Assembly (NCBI GenBank): GCA_019419865.1
Contig: JAHZIG010000025.1
Coordinates: 1 to 41,170 of the forward strand
Length of the DNA: 41,170 bases
Direction: 5' to 3'
DNA from: Clostridiales bacterium
GTDB taxonomy: Bacteria > Bacillota > Clostridia > Monoglobales > Monoglobaceae
A model generated the notes under the pieces. It ran no database searches. It saw only the letters and a program-made list of their open reading frames with translations, and was not told the origin of the DNA. Shown here in pieces: positions 15,565-23,954 of this stretch (position 1 is the stretch's first letter; each line of letters starts with the position of its first letter). The position numbers and the translations under genes were made by a program.

Positions 15565-17337
15565 TTACGCTTTCAGATTCTTCTCGAGTATATCGAGCTC
15601 TTCCTTGATCTTAGCCGGAAGCTTATCTCCGAACTGAGCGAAGTATTCCTTGATATTCTCAACGTCCTCGAGCCATACGTCTCTCTCAACGCTGAGGAGC
15701 TCGGTCATCTGCTCGTCCGTTACGTCGAGACCCGTTACGTCGATATCCTCTTTTGAAGGAATGAGGCCTATCTCGCACTCTCTCGCATCGGCCTTGCCCT
15801 CGCAGCGGTCGAGTATCCAGAGAAGAACTCTCATGTTATCGCCGAATCCCGGCCAGAGGAAGTCGCCGTTCTCGTCTTTTCTGAACCAGTTGACGTGGAA
15901 TATCTTAGGAGCCTTATCGGCGTCCATCTTAGCGCCCATCTCGAGCCAGTGAGCGAAGTAATCCGCCATGTTGTAGCCTACGAACGGCTTCATAGCCATC
16001 GGGTCGCGTCTTACAACGCCTACCGCGCCCGCAGCCGCGGCCGTGGTCTCCGAAGCCATCGTAGCGCCTACGAATACGCCGTGATCCCAGTCTCTCGCCT
16101 GATAGACCAGCGGAGCCGTCTTAGCGCGGCGGCCGCCGAATACGATAGCCGAGATCGGAACGCCCTGCGGATCCTCGAACTTATCCGAAATACAGGGGCA
16201 GTTCTTAGCCGGAGCCGTAAATCTTGAGTTAGGATGAGCGAGATTACCCTCGTAAGTCGTGCCGTCGACCTTCTCGCCGAGCCAGTTTGTGCAGTCCTTC
16301 GGCGGGTTCTTGTCGAGACCTTCCCACCATACGGTCATGTCTTCGTTATTTATAGCTACGTTTGTGAAGATGGTATTCTTCTTGGTGGATTCGAGCGCGT
16401 TGAAGTTGGTCTTTACGCTGGTGCCCGGAGCTACGCCGAAGAAGCCCGCTTCAGGATTGATAGCGTAGAGTCTGCCGTCCTCGGGGTTAATTCTGAGCCA
16501 AGCGATGTCGTCGCCTACAGTCCAAACCTTGTAGCCCTTCTCCTTGAGGTATTCGGGAGGAATAAGCATAGCCAGATTCGTCTTACCGCAAGCCGACGGG
16601 AAAGCGGCCGCGATATATTTGGTCTCGCCCTGCGGATTCTCTATACCGACGATAAGCATGTGCTCGGCCATCCAACCTTCGTTCTTACCGAGGTATGACG
16701 CGATTCTGAGCGCGAAGCACTTTTTACCGAGCAGAACGTTTCCGCCGTACGCCGAGTTGACCGACATGATGGTGTTGTCCTGCGGGAAATGTACTATATA
16801 TCTCTCGTCGGGATTGACGTCTTTCTTGGAGTGGAGACACTTTGTGAAATCTCCGTCCTCGCCCAAAACTTCCAGAACCGGGTTTCCGATCCTCGTCATT
16901 ATATCCATGTTAAGCACGACGTAAATACTATCCGTAAGCTCGACGCCAATCTTAGAGAAAGGCGAACCTACTGGTCCCATCGAATAGGGGATAACATACA
17001 TCGTTCTGCCCTTCATGCAGCCGTCGTAGAGCGCGTTCAGCTTAGCGTACATCTCAGCCGGAGCCATCCAGTTATTTGTAGGACCCGCTTCCTCTTCCGT
17101 TTCGGTGCATATAAAAGTTCTGTCCTCTACGCGCGCAACGTCGTTCGCCGCCGTTCTGTGATAATAACAGCCCGGGAGCTTCTCCTGGTTAAGCTTTATC
17201 ATCTCGCCCGTGCTCACCGCTTCTGCGCGGAGAGCCTCAAGCTGTTCTTCGCTTCCGTCGATCCATACGACCTCGTCGGGCTGACAAAGTTTGACCATCT
17301 CGTCAAGCCACACTTGTAACTTCTTGTTTTCAGTCAT
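15565..17337 (-). CDS. pckG: Phosphoenolpyruvate carboxykinase, GTP-type
   Basis: The 590-residue protein has the usual length for GTP-PEPCK, which interconverts oxaloacetate + GTP and PEP + GDP + CO2. The key kinase loop is FPSACGKTNLAM with the reactive Cys at residue 250; GVAPGTS, WWEGLDKNPP (GTP-type signature) and the guanine-binding NWFRKDENGDFLWPGFGDN stretch are all present. In anaerobes it often works in the carboxylating direction, making oxaloacetate for succinate or propionate formation, or else in gluconeogenesis. It has its own promoter and terminator, and an AAGGAGG RBS just before ATG 17337. Confidence 0.95.
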   Translation of the reverse strand: MTENKKLQVWLDEMVKLCQPDEVVWIDGSEEQLEALRAEAVSTGEMIKLNQEKLPGCYYHRTAANDVARVEDRTFICTETEEEAGPTNNWMAPAEMYAKLNALYDGCMKGRTMYVIPYSMGPVGSPFSKIGVELTDSIYVVLNMDIMTRIGNPVLEVLGEDGDFTKCLHSKKDVNPDERYIVHFPQDNTIMSVNSAYGGNVLLGKKCFALRIASYLGKNEGWMAEHMLIVGIENPQGETKYIAAAFPSACGKTNLAMLIPPEYLKEKGYKVWTVGDDIAWLRINPEDGRLYAINPEAGFFGVAPGTSVKTNFNALESTKKNTIFTNVAINNEDMTVWWEGLDKNPPKDCTNWLGEKVDGTTYEGNLAHPNSRFTAPAKNCPCISDKFEDPQGVPISAIVFGGRRAKTAPLVYQARDWDHGVFVGATMASETTAAAAGAVGVVRRDPMAMKPFVGYNMADYFAHWLEMGAKMDADKAPKIFHVNWFRKDENGDFLWPGFGDNMRVLLWILDRCEGKADARECEIGLIPSKEDIDVTGLDVTDEQMTELLSVERDVWLEDVENIKEYFAQFGDKLPAKIKEELDILEKNLKA

Positions 17338-17390
17338 GATTTTCCTCCTTGAACTCTTTATCTATATTATAGTTAGTTTATTATACCATA

Positions 17391-17419
17391 ATTCTATACT
17401 AAATATATATTTCTGTCAA
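17391..17419 (-). promoter_or_regulatory. Promoter of the PEP carboxykinase gene
   Basis: On the minus strand, TTGACA (17414-17419) and TAGAAT (17391-17396) have a 17-base spacer, about 54 bases before the start codon. Confidence 0.7.
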
Positions 17420-17585
17420 ACAAATTTTTTCATAATAGGCGTTCGTCTAATAAATATCATTGTTTTGTCTAAATTATATAAAAAAACGGGGGATTATTTA
17501 GATAAATTTACTTAGTCAGTTGTAAACGGATATTCGGCGGCGCTAAATATGTCTTTTGAAAAGCGTACAAAACTTACTCTTAGTA

Positions 17586-17614
17586 TTGACTTTCTCCAAA
17601 TAATGTGTTATCCT
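17586..17614 (+). promoter_or_regulatory. Promoter of the MATE gene
   Basis: TTGACT (17586-17591) and TATCCT (17609-17614) have a 17-base spacer. Transcription should start near 17621, giving a leader of about 114 bases before the MATE start. Confidence 0.7.
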
Positions 17615-17629
17615 CTTACCGAAGTTAAT

Positions 17630-17656
17630 ATGTATCGCTTGCCGCCGGGTAAGTAA
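17630..17656 (+). CDS. Candidate leader peptide MYRLPPGK
   Basis: A short frame, ATG 17630 to TAA 17656, codes for MYRLPPGK, 9-10 bases after the expected transcript start and just before a terminator. PPG is a known ribosome-stalling tripeptide. The message also folds on itself: CTTGCC (17638-17643) pairs with GGTAAG (17648-17653). It has only a weak RBS (GAAG), so translation is uncertain. The gene is proposed because of its position, not because of a family match. Confidence 0.5.
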   Translation: MYRLPPGK

Positions 17657-17662
17657 AATAGG

Positions 17663-17717
17663 ACGCTAAGTTTCATATCGTTAGGCCTTTGAAGATATGA
17701 AATTGCAGCGTTTTTTT
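17663..17717 (+). terminator. Intrinsic terminator in the MATE leader (attenuator)
   Basis: ACGCT (17663-17667) pairs with AGCGT (17707-17711) and TTTCATATC (17671-17679) with GATATGAAA (17694-17702), making a long hairpin followed by seven T (17711-17717). It lies between the promoter and the MATE RBS (GGAGG at 17724-17728), so it must be read through for the gene to be expressed. Confidence 0.8.
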
Positions 17718-17734
17718 ATTTTTGGAGGTAATTT

Positions 17735-19048
17735 ATGCAGAAAACTAACTTTTTCAAAGAATTCGTAAAGTACGCGTCGCTTAACGTGCTGGGGATGCTG
17801 GGGCTTTCGTGTTACATCCTCGCGGATACGTTTTTCGTGGCTCAGGGGCTCGGCACGTCCGGGTTGGCGGCGCTCAATCTCGCGATCCCCGTTTACAGCT
17901 TTATACACGGAAGCGGGCTTATGCTCGGCATGGGCGGCGCGACAAAATACTCTATTTATAAGGGTAAAAATTTGGACTCGGCCGCCGATAACGTATTTTC
18001 CAACACCGTGTACGCCGCCGCGACCATATCCGTTATATTCGCGCTGTGCGGCGTCTTCCTCTCAGGCGCCTTGACTTCGGTATTGGGCGCCGACGCGGAA
18101 GTTTTTGACATGACCGATACATACATGAAAACGATACTGCTGTTCTCGCCGGCGTTTATGCTGAACAACGTTTTTATCTGCTTTGTAAGAAACGACGGAA
18201 ATCCCAAACTTTCGATGATCGCGATGATCACCGGCAGTCTGTCGAACGTAGTTTTGGACTATGTTTTTATCTTTCCGTGCCGGATGGGAATGTTCGGCGC
18301 GGCGTTCGCCACGGGACTCGCTCCGGTTATAAGCATTATGATATTATCGATACATAAACTAAAGAGACAAAATCAATTTAAACTAAAGATCGTCAAGCCA
18401 AGTCTAAAGGAGATATTCTCGTCGATGTCGCTCGGCTTCCCGTCGCTTGTAACGGAGGTGTCCTCGGGGATAGTAATCATAGTATTTAACGCGATCATTC
18501 TGAGGCTTGCCGGAAACACCGGCGTCGCGGCTTACGGAGTTATCGCCAACCTTTCGCTCGTGGTAGTCGCGGTGTACACCGGCATAGCGCAGGGTATCCA
18601 GCCGCTTATGAGCCGCTCCTACGGCAACGGCGCGATATCCGGGGTAAAGCGTATTTTAGGCTACGCGCTCGTCTCCGCGGCCGTGTTTTCGGTCGTTATC
18701 TACGCGGCGGTATTCTTCGGCTCCGATCAAATAACCGCCGTATTCAACAGCGAAAATAATCTTCAGCTGCAAAACATCGCCAATACCGGGATGAAGCTTT
18801 ATTTCACCGCGATCCTGTTCGTCGGTTTTAATATAATAGTTTCGGTATTCTTCACCTCGACCGAACGCGCTTTTCCGGCTCACGCGATCTCCCTGCTGAG
18901 AGGCCTGCTTATAATCGTTCCCGCCGCGTATCTGCTCTCCGGCCTGTTAGGTCTGACCGGCGTTTGGCTCGCCTTTCCCACGACCGAATTTATCGTAGCG
19001 GTCGTAGGCGCGGCGCTCTATAAATATACGCAGAGAAGACTTTCTTAA
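17735..19048 (+). CDS. MATE-family multidrug/cation exporter
   Basis: The 437-residue membrane protein has about twelve hydrophobic segments. Its N-terminal half has the MATE pattern (MLGLSCYILADTFFVAQGLGTSGLAALNLAIPVYSFIHGSGLMLGMGGATKYSIYKG) repeated more loosely in the second half (GIAQGIQPLMSRSYGNG). MATE proteins export drugs or metabolites with Na+ or H+ antiport. GGAGG lies 7 bases before ATG 17735. Expression is probably controlled by premature termination in the leader, as for many antibiotic-inducible resistance genes. The exported compound is unknown. Confidence 0.92.
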   Translation: MQKTNFFKEFVKYASLNVLGMLGLSCYILADTFFVAQGLGTSGLAALNLAIPVYSFIHGSGLMLGMGGATKYSIYKGKNLDSAADNVFSNTVYAAATISVIFALCGVFLSGALTSVLGADAEVFDMTDTYMKTILLFSPAFMLNNVFICFVRNDGNPKLSMIAMITGSLSNVVLDYVFIFPCRMGMFGAAFATGLAPVISIMILSIHKLKRQNQFKLKIVKPSLKEIFSSMSLGFPSLVTEVSSGIVIIVFNAIILRLAGNTGVAAYGVIANLSLVVVAVYTGIAQGIQPLMSRSYGNGAISGVKRILGYALVSAAVFSVVIYAAVFFGSDQITAVFNSENNLQLQNIANTGMKLYFTAILFVGFNIIVSVFFTSTERAFPAHAISLLRGLLIIVPAAYLLSGLLGLTGVWLAFPTTEFIVAVVGAALYKYTQRRLS

Positions 19049-19055
19049 ATATAAC

Positions 19056-19090
19056 GCCCCTTCGCCGCGTCGGATGGCGAAGGGGCTTTT
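19056..19090. terminator. Terminator between MATE and SDR genes
   Basis: GCCCCTTCGCC (19056-19066) pairs perfectly with GGCGAAGGGGC (19076-19086), followed by TTTT. It ends the MATE transcript and can also serve the convergent SDR gene. Confidence 0.92.
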
Positions 19091-19106
19091 GCGTTCTGTG
19101 CGCCTT

Positions 19107-19736
19107 TTATTCTGCGACGACGCTTATCCTTTGACGGATATGCGAGCCGTTTAATATCTCGTCTATCATAGCCGCGGCATAGTCGGCGTAGCTTATGACG
19201 CTCTCGCCCTTTGAGTTGAGCGTGAGTTCCTCGCCGCCCCAAATATATTTGCCCGTCTTTTCTCCGTCGGCTCTGAAATCACCGGCCGGAGATATAAACG
19301 TCCAGTTAACGTCGTCTCGCTCTCTCAGCTCGCCGAGCGCCTTGCCCTGAGCCTTTGCAAGCGGCTTGAACTCTTCCGGGAAATCAGCTCCGTCCATGAC
19401 CTGAATCGTATGCTCTTTGTTTACATAAAGGCTCCCCGCTCCGCCGACGACCAAAAGCCGCGTATCGGTTCCGGAAAGGATATCGCAAAGATGTTTTAAG
19501 GACGTACTGTGCTGAGGCAGGGTCTCGGGCGTCCACGCTCCGAACGCGTCGACTACGGCGTCGAATCCCTCTAAGTCCTGAGCCGTTAAGTCGTACAGAT
19601 CCTTGTTTATAACCTTTTCCGCCTGCATTTTATTCTCGCCTCTTACTACCGCCGTCGTATCTATACCGTTTTCTATCGCCTCTTTGACTATCAATCTTCC
19701 GACCTTACCGTTTGCGCATACTACCGCGATTTTCAT
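19107..19736 (-). CDS. NAD(P)-binding SDR/NmrA-like protein
   Basis: The 209-residue protein begins MKIAVVCANGKVGRLIVKEAIENG, an atypical-SDR NAD(P)-binding fold with the glycine loop ANGKVG. It continues with VVDAFGAWTPE and VVGGAGSLY, as in YwnB/NmrA-like NAD(P)H-binding oxidoreductases. The SDR catalytic Tyr-x3-Lys is not obvious, so it may act as a redox or NAD(P)H sensor, or as a reductase of quinones. I chose ATG 19736, which has AAGGAAGGAA upstream, over the ATG at 19757. It follows the MBL-like gene after 65 bases and probably shares its promoter. Confidence 0.8.
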   Translation of the reverse strand: MKIAVVCANGKVGRLIVKEAIENGIDTTAVVRGENKMQAEKVINKDLYDLTAQDLEGFDAVVDAFGAWTPETLPQHSTSLKHLCDILSGTDTRLLVVGGAGSLYVNKEHTIQVMDGADFPEEFKPLAKAQGKALGELRERDDVNWTFISPAGDFRADGEKTGKYIWGGEELTLNSKGESVISYADYAAAMIDEILNGSHIRQRISVVAE

Positions 19737-19801
19737 GATTAATTCCTTCCTTTCCATTAATTATAATTTTTTATTTATAAACGCCTCTCAACCTTATCCA
19801 A

Positions 19802-20602
19802 TTATTCCGCAAAGAAGAATCCTGCCGTCATATCGAGATAGTTATCGCCGCTGTAATTTCCGTATTCCTTCTTGACCTCGGCCTTGAACTCGTCCGCGCC
19901 GCCGCATCTTGACGCTATCGTCTTTAGATTTTCAAGATACGCTATCTTGGTCTCGACGTCTTTTAAGTCCTCGGGCGTGTAGTGGGAGGTCAGGATAAGC
20001 GTATAACCTTTATCGAGATAACCCTTAAGCTGGGCGATCATGCCGTTCGCGTGGTTCGCTCCCGCTACTATGGAGTGGCAGTCGTGTCCGAGCATATGCG
20101 TATATACCGCGTTTATCTCGGGGATCTCTATATCGAAAGCTTCCTGCGTGACGGTGATATTAAAGTCTATGCCGCCTATGTTTACCACGCCCTCGTCTAT
20201 ATAGTCCGTAATCGTGTGTACGCCGCTGTCGAACGCGTCGCCGAACGCCTGCGTGAAGTTGTCGATAAGCGCCTTTCCGCCGCCGCTGTGTCCGTACTCG
20301 TCGGCGTTTTTGGTCGCGTACTTTTTAACGCCCGGCAGAAATCCGGCGCCTGCCATATGATACGCCAACAATATTCCCTGCGCGTCGAGCCTGTTGTCCG
20401 AAATATATTTCTCAAGCTCCGCGTTGTTGTCAAAGAAACAAGGCGATTCTATCACTACCGCTTTTCCGTTCTTTTCTACGATAAATACTTCGTCGTCTAT
20501 GAAGTCGTTCGTCTTATACGCGTGCAGCTTTACCGCTCCGAAATCGTATACGTTCATCTCGCCCTTGCCTAATTCGATCTTTGTAAATGTGTTTTTATTC
20601 AT
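19802..20602 (-). CDS. Metallo-beta-lactamase-fold-like protein with degenerate metal site
   Basis: The 266-residue protein has an MBL-like order of strands: VFIVEKNGKAVVIESPCFFDNN, QGILLAYHMAGAGFLPG (where HxHxDH should be), AVYTHMLGHDCHSIVAGANHANG and YTLILTSHYTPED. Only scattered His residues remain, so it may not be a normal binuclear metallohydrolase. The RBS AAAGGGGAAAATATC precedes the ATG. It is the first gene of a two-gene operon with an SDR-type protein, behind a strong promoter and a 43-bp element shared with the sirtuin operon, so a redox-stress role is likely. The enzymatic activity, if any, is unknown. Confidence 0.6.
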   Translation of the reverse strand: MNKNTFTKIELGKGEMNVYDFGAVKLHAYKTNDFIDDEVFIVEKNGKAVVIESPCFFDNNAELEKYISDNRLDAQGILLAYHMAGAGFLPGVKKYATKNADEYGHSGGGKALIDNFTQAFGDAFDSGVHTITDYIDEGVVNIGGIDFNITVTQEAFDIEIPEINAVYTHMLGHDCHSIVAGANHANGMIAQLKGYLDKGYTLILTSHYTPEDLKDVETKIAYLENLKTIASRCGGADEFKAEVKKEYGNYSGDNYLDMTAGFFFAE

Positions 20603-20625
20603 GATATTTTCCCCTTTCTGTATTT

Positions 20626-20642
20626 CCGAGGTTTCCCCTCGG
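20626..20642 (-). promoter_or_regulatory. Hairpin in the 5' leader of the MBL-like gene
   Basis: CCGAGG (20626-20631) pairs exactly with CCTCGG (20637-20642) around 5 bases, in the mRNA leader just upstream of the RBS. It may stabilise the message or affect translation. Confidence 0.5.
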
Positions 20643-20653
20643 CTCTTGAGTAC

Positions 20654-20682
20654 ATTATAAAACGCTTTGTTTATATTGTAAA
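20654..20682 (-). promoter_or_regulatory. Promoter of the MBL-SDR operon
   Basis: On the minus strand TTTACA (20677-20682) and TATAAT (20654-20659) have a 17-base spacer. The -35 box overlaps the conserved 43-bp element exactly as in the sirtuin operon promoter. Confidence 0.85.
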
Positions 20683-20720
20683 GTAGGCGCTTTTTTGTGC
20701 TGTAGTTACCTTTTAGATAC
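20678..20720. promoter_or_regulatory. Conserved 43-bp operator-like element, copy 2
   Basis: The element contains GTAAAGTAGG, GCGCTTTTTTGTGC, TGTAGTTACC and GATAC, in the same order and spacing as copy 1 at 6402-6444 (34 of 43 identical). It marks the MBL-SDR operon as part of the same regulon as the sirtuin operon. Confidence 0.75.
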
Positions 20721-20881
20721 TATTGGGCGGTTACCTTAAAGAAACGATTGCGAATATACGCGGGGTTCGGAAGATCGGCGCCGGCTAAAAATTTTTTTAA
20801 ATTTTTATTTATCCGGTCGCTTTCGCGCTCATATCTACAAACCGGGAGCGCGGGCCTAAAGAAATCGTATCCAAAAAACAC

Positions 20882-20910
20882 TTTACACAATGTCAAATTA
20901 GTTATATAAT
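20882..20910 (+). promoter_or_regulatory. Promoter of the histidine kinase gene
   Basis: TTTACA (20882-20887) and TATAAT (20905-20910) have a 17-base spacer. The transcript should begin about 70 bases before ATG 20989. Confidence 0.75.
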
Positions 20911-20988
20911 AAAAAATATTCCGCAGATTGCGCCGGAGAGCTATTGTTAAAGCTCCGGGCTTTCAGCGTGGATAAGGAGAGTAACTTA

Positions 20989-22779
20989 ATGCGAAATATG
21001 GGGCTAAAATTTAAACTTATTATATATTTTCTCGTGGCCAATATGCTGGCGCTGCTTGTGATAAACGCGATCTTCATGCTGAGCGCCGTCAGTTATGGTA
21101 AAAATCGGTTCATATCCGACATGGACTACGCGGTGCAAAACGGTTTTGCTCAATCGGTACAGAGCATAATGTCGTCTTCGAGCCGCGATTTTGTAAAAAG
21201 GTACAGACTTGAACAGCTTATTTCCGAATCGTCGGGCTCGCTCAGGCTGGGCGGCGGCAGGAATTGTTACGTTATAGACGGAGTCAACGGGAGCGTGCTG
21301 GCGTCTTCCGACAGCCCGGAGACGGCGCTCGATACGACCCCCAATCTGGACGCGGCTCTCAGCAAGCACACCAAGGGCGCTTCCGTATCGCTCGCCGCCG
21401 GATATTCGGACTATGCGTATTACATAATGTCCGGCTCGGACAGCGACGGTTATATTATTTATATCAAGGACGATAACTCGGCGCTAAACTCGCTGTTGCA
21501 CAATTTTATAATTATATCGATCTGGATACTGGTCATAGGCGGGATCTTGACCGTTTTATACGTAACTATAGTCTCCAGAACGATAACCATCCCTCTTAAA
21601 AGACTGATAAAGAGGGCGGAGAACTTTTCCAAGGGCAGATACGACGCGAGCGTCGAGCCCGAACGCGGCGACGAGATCGGAGTTCTTACTCAGACGTTCA
21701 ATAACGTCGGCGTCGTCATGAGCTCCTCCATAAACCAGAAGGTGGCCGAAAAACATAAGGTCGACGTAATAATGGAACATGTCACAAACGGCATAATGGC
21801 GTTCGACACCGACCAGAACCTGATACATATCAATTCGGCGGCCAAGCGTATGCTCAAAATAGAAGGCGATACGGACGACTTGAAATTCGACAGCTTTTTC
21901 GAGTCTCTGCACGTAGATATCTGTATGGCGGAGTTCATGTATCTTGAAAAATACGCTACCGAAATAAGGGACATCAGCATAGATATGAGCCATATCCGCG
22001 CCTACTATGTTCCGTTTAAAATGGAAAACGAGAGGACGGCCGGCGTGGTCTGCGTATTCGAGGACTTTACCGAACAGTTCAACCTCGAAGCGGCTCGCCA
22101 AAAATTCGTCGCCGAGGTCTCGCACGAGCTAAAGACCCCGCTGATGATCATAAAAGGCTACACCGAGACCCTGCTCAACGGATACATGGACGATAAGAAA
22201 ATGGCGACTAAGTTCTTAAACACGATAAACGACGAGACCGATAAGATGAACTCGCTGGTCAGGAATTTGCTGGATCTGTCTAAGTTCGACGTACAGAAAT
22301 TCGAGATGAAAAAAGAGGTCGTCTCCCTCGACAAGATGCTGACCTCTCTTGTAGACACGTTTAAACTTGAAGCCGAAGTCGAGAATATAGAGCTTAACTA
22401 TATACGTTCTACCGACATACCTCAGATCTACGCGGACAAGGATCAGATAGAGCGCGCGGTCAGGAATATTATCTCCAACGCGATCAAATACGGAGTGAGC
22501 GGCGGTTATGTAAATATATACGCCGGCAGTATCTACAACGAAATATACATCAAAGTGGTGGATAACGGCAAGGGCATGACCGAAGAGGAACTGAGCCATG
22601 TCTTCGAGAGGTTCTACCGCGCCGATACCGCGAGGACGAGGGAAAAGGGCGGCACCGGTCTCGGGCTGTCCATCGCTAAAGAAATAATCGAAAACCACGG
22701 CGGCTCGATAACCATAGAAAGCAAATTCGGAGAATACACCAAGGTCACGATACATCTGCCGATGGCGTCGGGCGCGTAG
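20989..22779 (+). CDS. WalK-like sensor histidine kinase, no adjacent response regulator
   Basis: The 596-residue protein has two membrane segments (about 6-30 and 168-195) around an extracellular region of about 135 residues, then a HAMP domain (TIPLKRLIKRAENFSKGRYD). A PAS domain follows (about 250-350), then HisKA with phosphorylated His379 (VSHELKTPLM), and an ATPase domain with NAIKYG, DNGKGM and GTGLGLSIAKEI. This order is that of WalK/PhoR envelope-sensing kinases. I chose ATG 20989 with AAGGAGA over an upstream TTG. No response regulator is next to it. The next gene is uppP after 90 bases, which suggests a link to cell-wall lipid carrier stress. Confidence 0.93.
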   Translation: MRNMGLKFKLIIYFLVANMLALLVINAIFMLSAVSYGKNRFISDMDYAVQNGFAQSVQSIMSSSSRDFVKRYRLEQLISESSGSLRLGGGRNCYVIDGVNGSVLASSDSPETALDTTPNLDAALSKHTKGASVSLAAGYSDYAYYIMSGSDSDGYIIYIKDDNSALNSLLHNFIIISIWILVIGGILTVLYVTIVSRTITIPLKRLIKRAENFSKGRYDASVEPERGDEIGVLTQTFNNVGVVMSSSINQKVAEKHKVDVIMEHVTNGIMAFDTDQNLIHINSAAKRMLKIEGDTDDLKFDSFFESLHVDICMAEFMYLEKYATEIRDISIDMSHIRAYYVPFKMENERTAGVVCVFEDFTEQFNLEAARQKFVAEVSHELKTPLMIIKGYTETLLNGYMDDKKMATKFLNTINDETDKMNSLVRNLLDLSKFDVQKFEMKKEVVSLDKMLTSLVDTFKLEAEVENIELNYIRSTDIPQIYADKDQIERAVRNIISNAIKYGVSGGYVNIYAGSIYNEIYIKVVDNGKGMTEEELSHVFERFYRADTARTREKGGTGLGLSIAKEIIENHGGSITIESKFGEYTKVTIHLPMASGA

Positions 22780-22869
22780 ACATACGGCTATGTATTTAAT
22801 AAAAAGTAAATAATTTTAAAATTTAAAGAGTATATATTAATAATAAAATAATTAGGAGAACGGAAAAGA

Positions 22870-23724
22870 ATGAGTACATTTATAGAAGTAATCAAAGCAA
22901 TTATTCTCGGTATCGTAGAAGGGGTCACCGAGTGGCTCCCGGTCAGCAGCACCGGGCACATGATACTTGTCGACGAATTTTTAAAACTCAATTCGAGCGA
23001 CGCGTTTAAGGATATGTTTCTGGTAGTGATCCAGCTCGGCGCGATAATGGCGGTCGTAGTACTGTACTGGAACAACATAATGCCGCTCGGTATCAAACGT
23101 AAAAACGACGGCGCGGCCGAAGGGCTGTACTGGAAAAAAGACACGCTCATCATGTGGCTTAAAATATTAGTCGCCTGCGTTCCCGCCGGCGTTGTCGGCC
23201 TGTTATGGGACGACGTATTCACCAGACTGTTCTACAACTATCAGACCGTCGCGGTAATGCTGATCCTCTTTGGTATTCTGTTTATAATAATAGAAAATTG
23301 GAATAAGCATAAGGTCTCTACCGTAAACGACGTCTCTCAGATCACATATTGGTCGGCGTTTCTGATCGGCGTATTCCAGCTGATCGCCGCGGTCTTCCCG
23401 GGAACCTCGCGTTCGGGCGCGACGATAGTCGGCGCGCTCCTGCTCGGACTTTCCAGAACGGTAGCCGCCGAATTTACGTTCTACCTTGCGATCCCCGCCA
23501 TGTTCGGCGCGAGCGTTCTGAAGATCGCAAAATTCGGACTCGCCTTTACGGGAACAGAAATTTTGGTTCTTATAGTCGGGCTTGTCGTAGCGTTTATAGT
23601 ATCGATGCTCACGATAAAATTCCTTATGGGATATATCAAAAAGCACGACTTTAAAGTATTCGGCTGGTACAGGATCATTTTAGGCGTGATAGTTCTGTTA
23701 TATTTCTGGTTCTTTGCGTCGTAA
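22870..23724 (+). CDS. uppP: Undecaprenyl-diphosphatase (bacitracin resistance protein)
   Basis: The 284-residue membrane protein has the BacA/UppP signatures EGVTEWLPVSSTGHMI (about 19-34) and PGTSRSGATIVGALLLGLSR (about 177-196), with the catalytic Glu, Ser and Arg residues of the family. It removes a phosphate from undecaprenyl diphosphate, recycling the lipid carrier for peptidoglycan and other wall polymers, and protects from bacitracin. An AGGAGAACGG RBS lies upstream. It is 90 bases after the sensor kinase gene, possibly in the same transcript. Confidence 0.96.
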   Translation: MSTFIEVIKAIILGIVEGVTEWLPVSSTGHMILVDEFLKLNSSDAFKDMFLVVIQLGAIMAVVVLYWNNIMPLGIKRKNDGAAEGLYWKKDTLIMWLKILVACVPAGVVGLLWDDVFTRLFYNYQTVAVMLILFGILFIIIENWNKHKVSTVNDVSQITYWSAFLIGVFQLIAAVFPGTSRSGATIVGALLLGLSRTVAAEFTFYLAIPAMFGASVLKIAKFGLAFTGTEILVLIVGLVVAFIVSMLTIKFLMGYIKKHDFKVFGWYRIILGVIVLLYFWFFAS

Positions 23725-23745
23725 AATTTAATAGATCGCAGTTTC

Positions 23746-23776
23746 GATCCGCTCCTTCTTAGGCGCGGATCTTTTT
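23746..23776 (+). terminator. Terminator after uppP
   Basis: GATCCGC (23746-23752) pairs with GCGGATC (23765-23771), followed by TTTTTATTT. Confidence 0.85.
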
Positions 23777-23954
23777 ATTTCTATGCATCTTTAACGTCTC
23801 GATTACCGCGCCGCGCGGAACGCAACGTCTTTGGGGCGCGATTTTAATTTAACATATTATGGATTAAAATCAATTTCTTTTTTCAAATTATTATAGCGCG
23901 CAAAAAGCGGTCGACGCTTAAATCAGGAACTATTCTCAAATTATATTTGCTCGT

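Noticed and set aside
20944..20988. TTG start extending the sensor kinase by 15 residues
   Set aside because: ATG 20989 has a well-spaced AAGGAGA; the extension has none.
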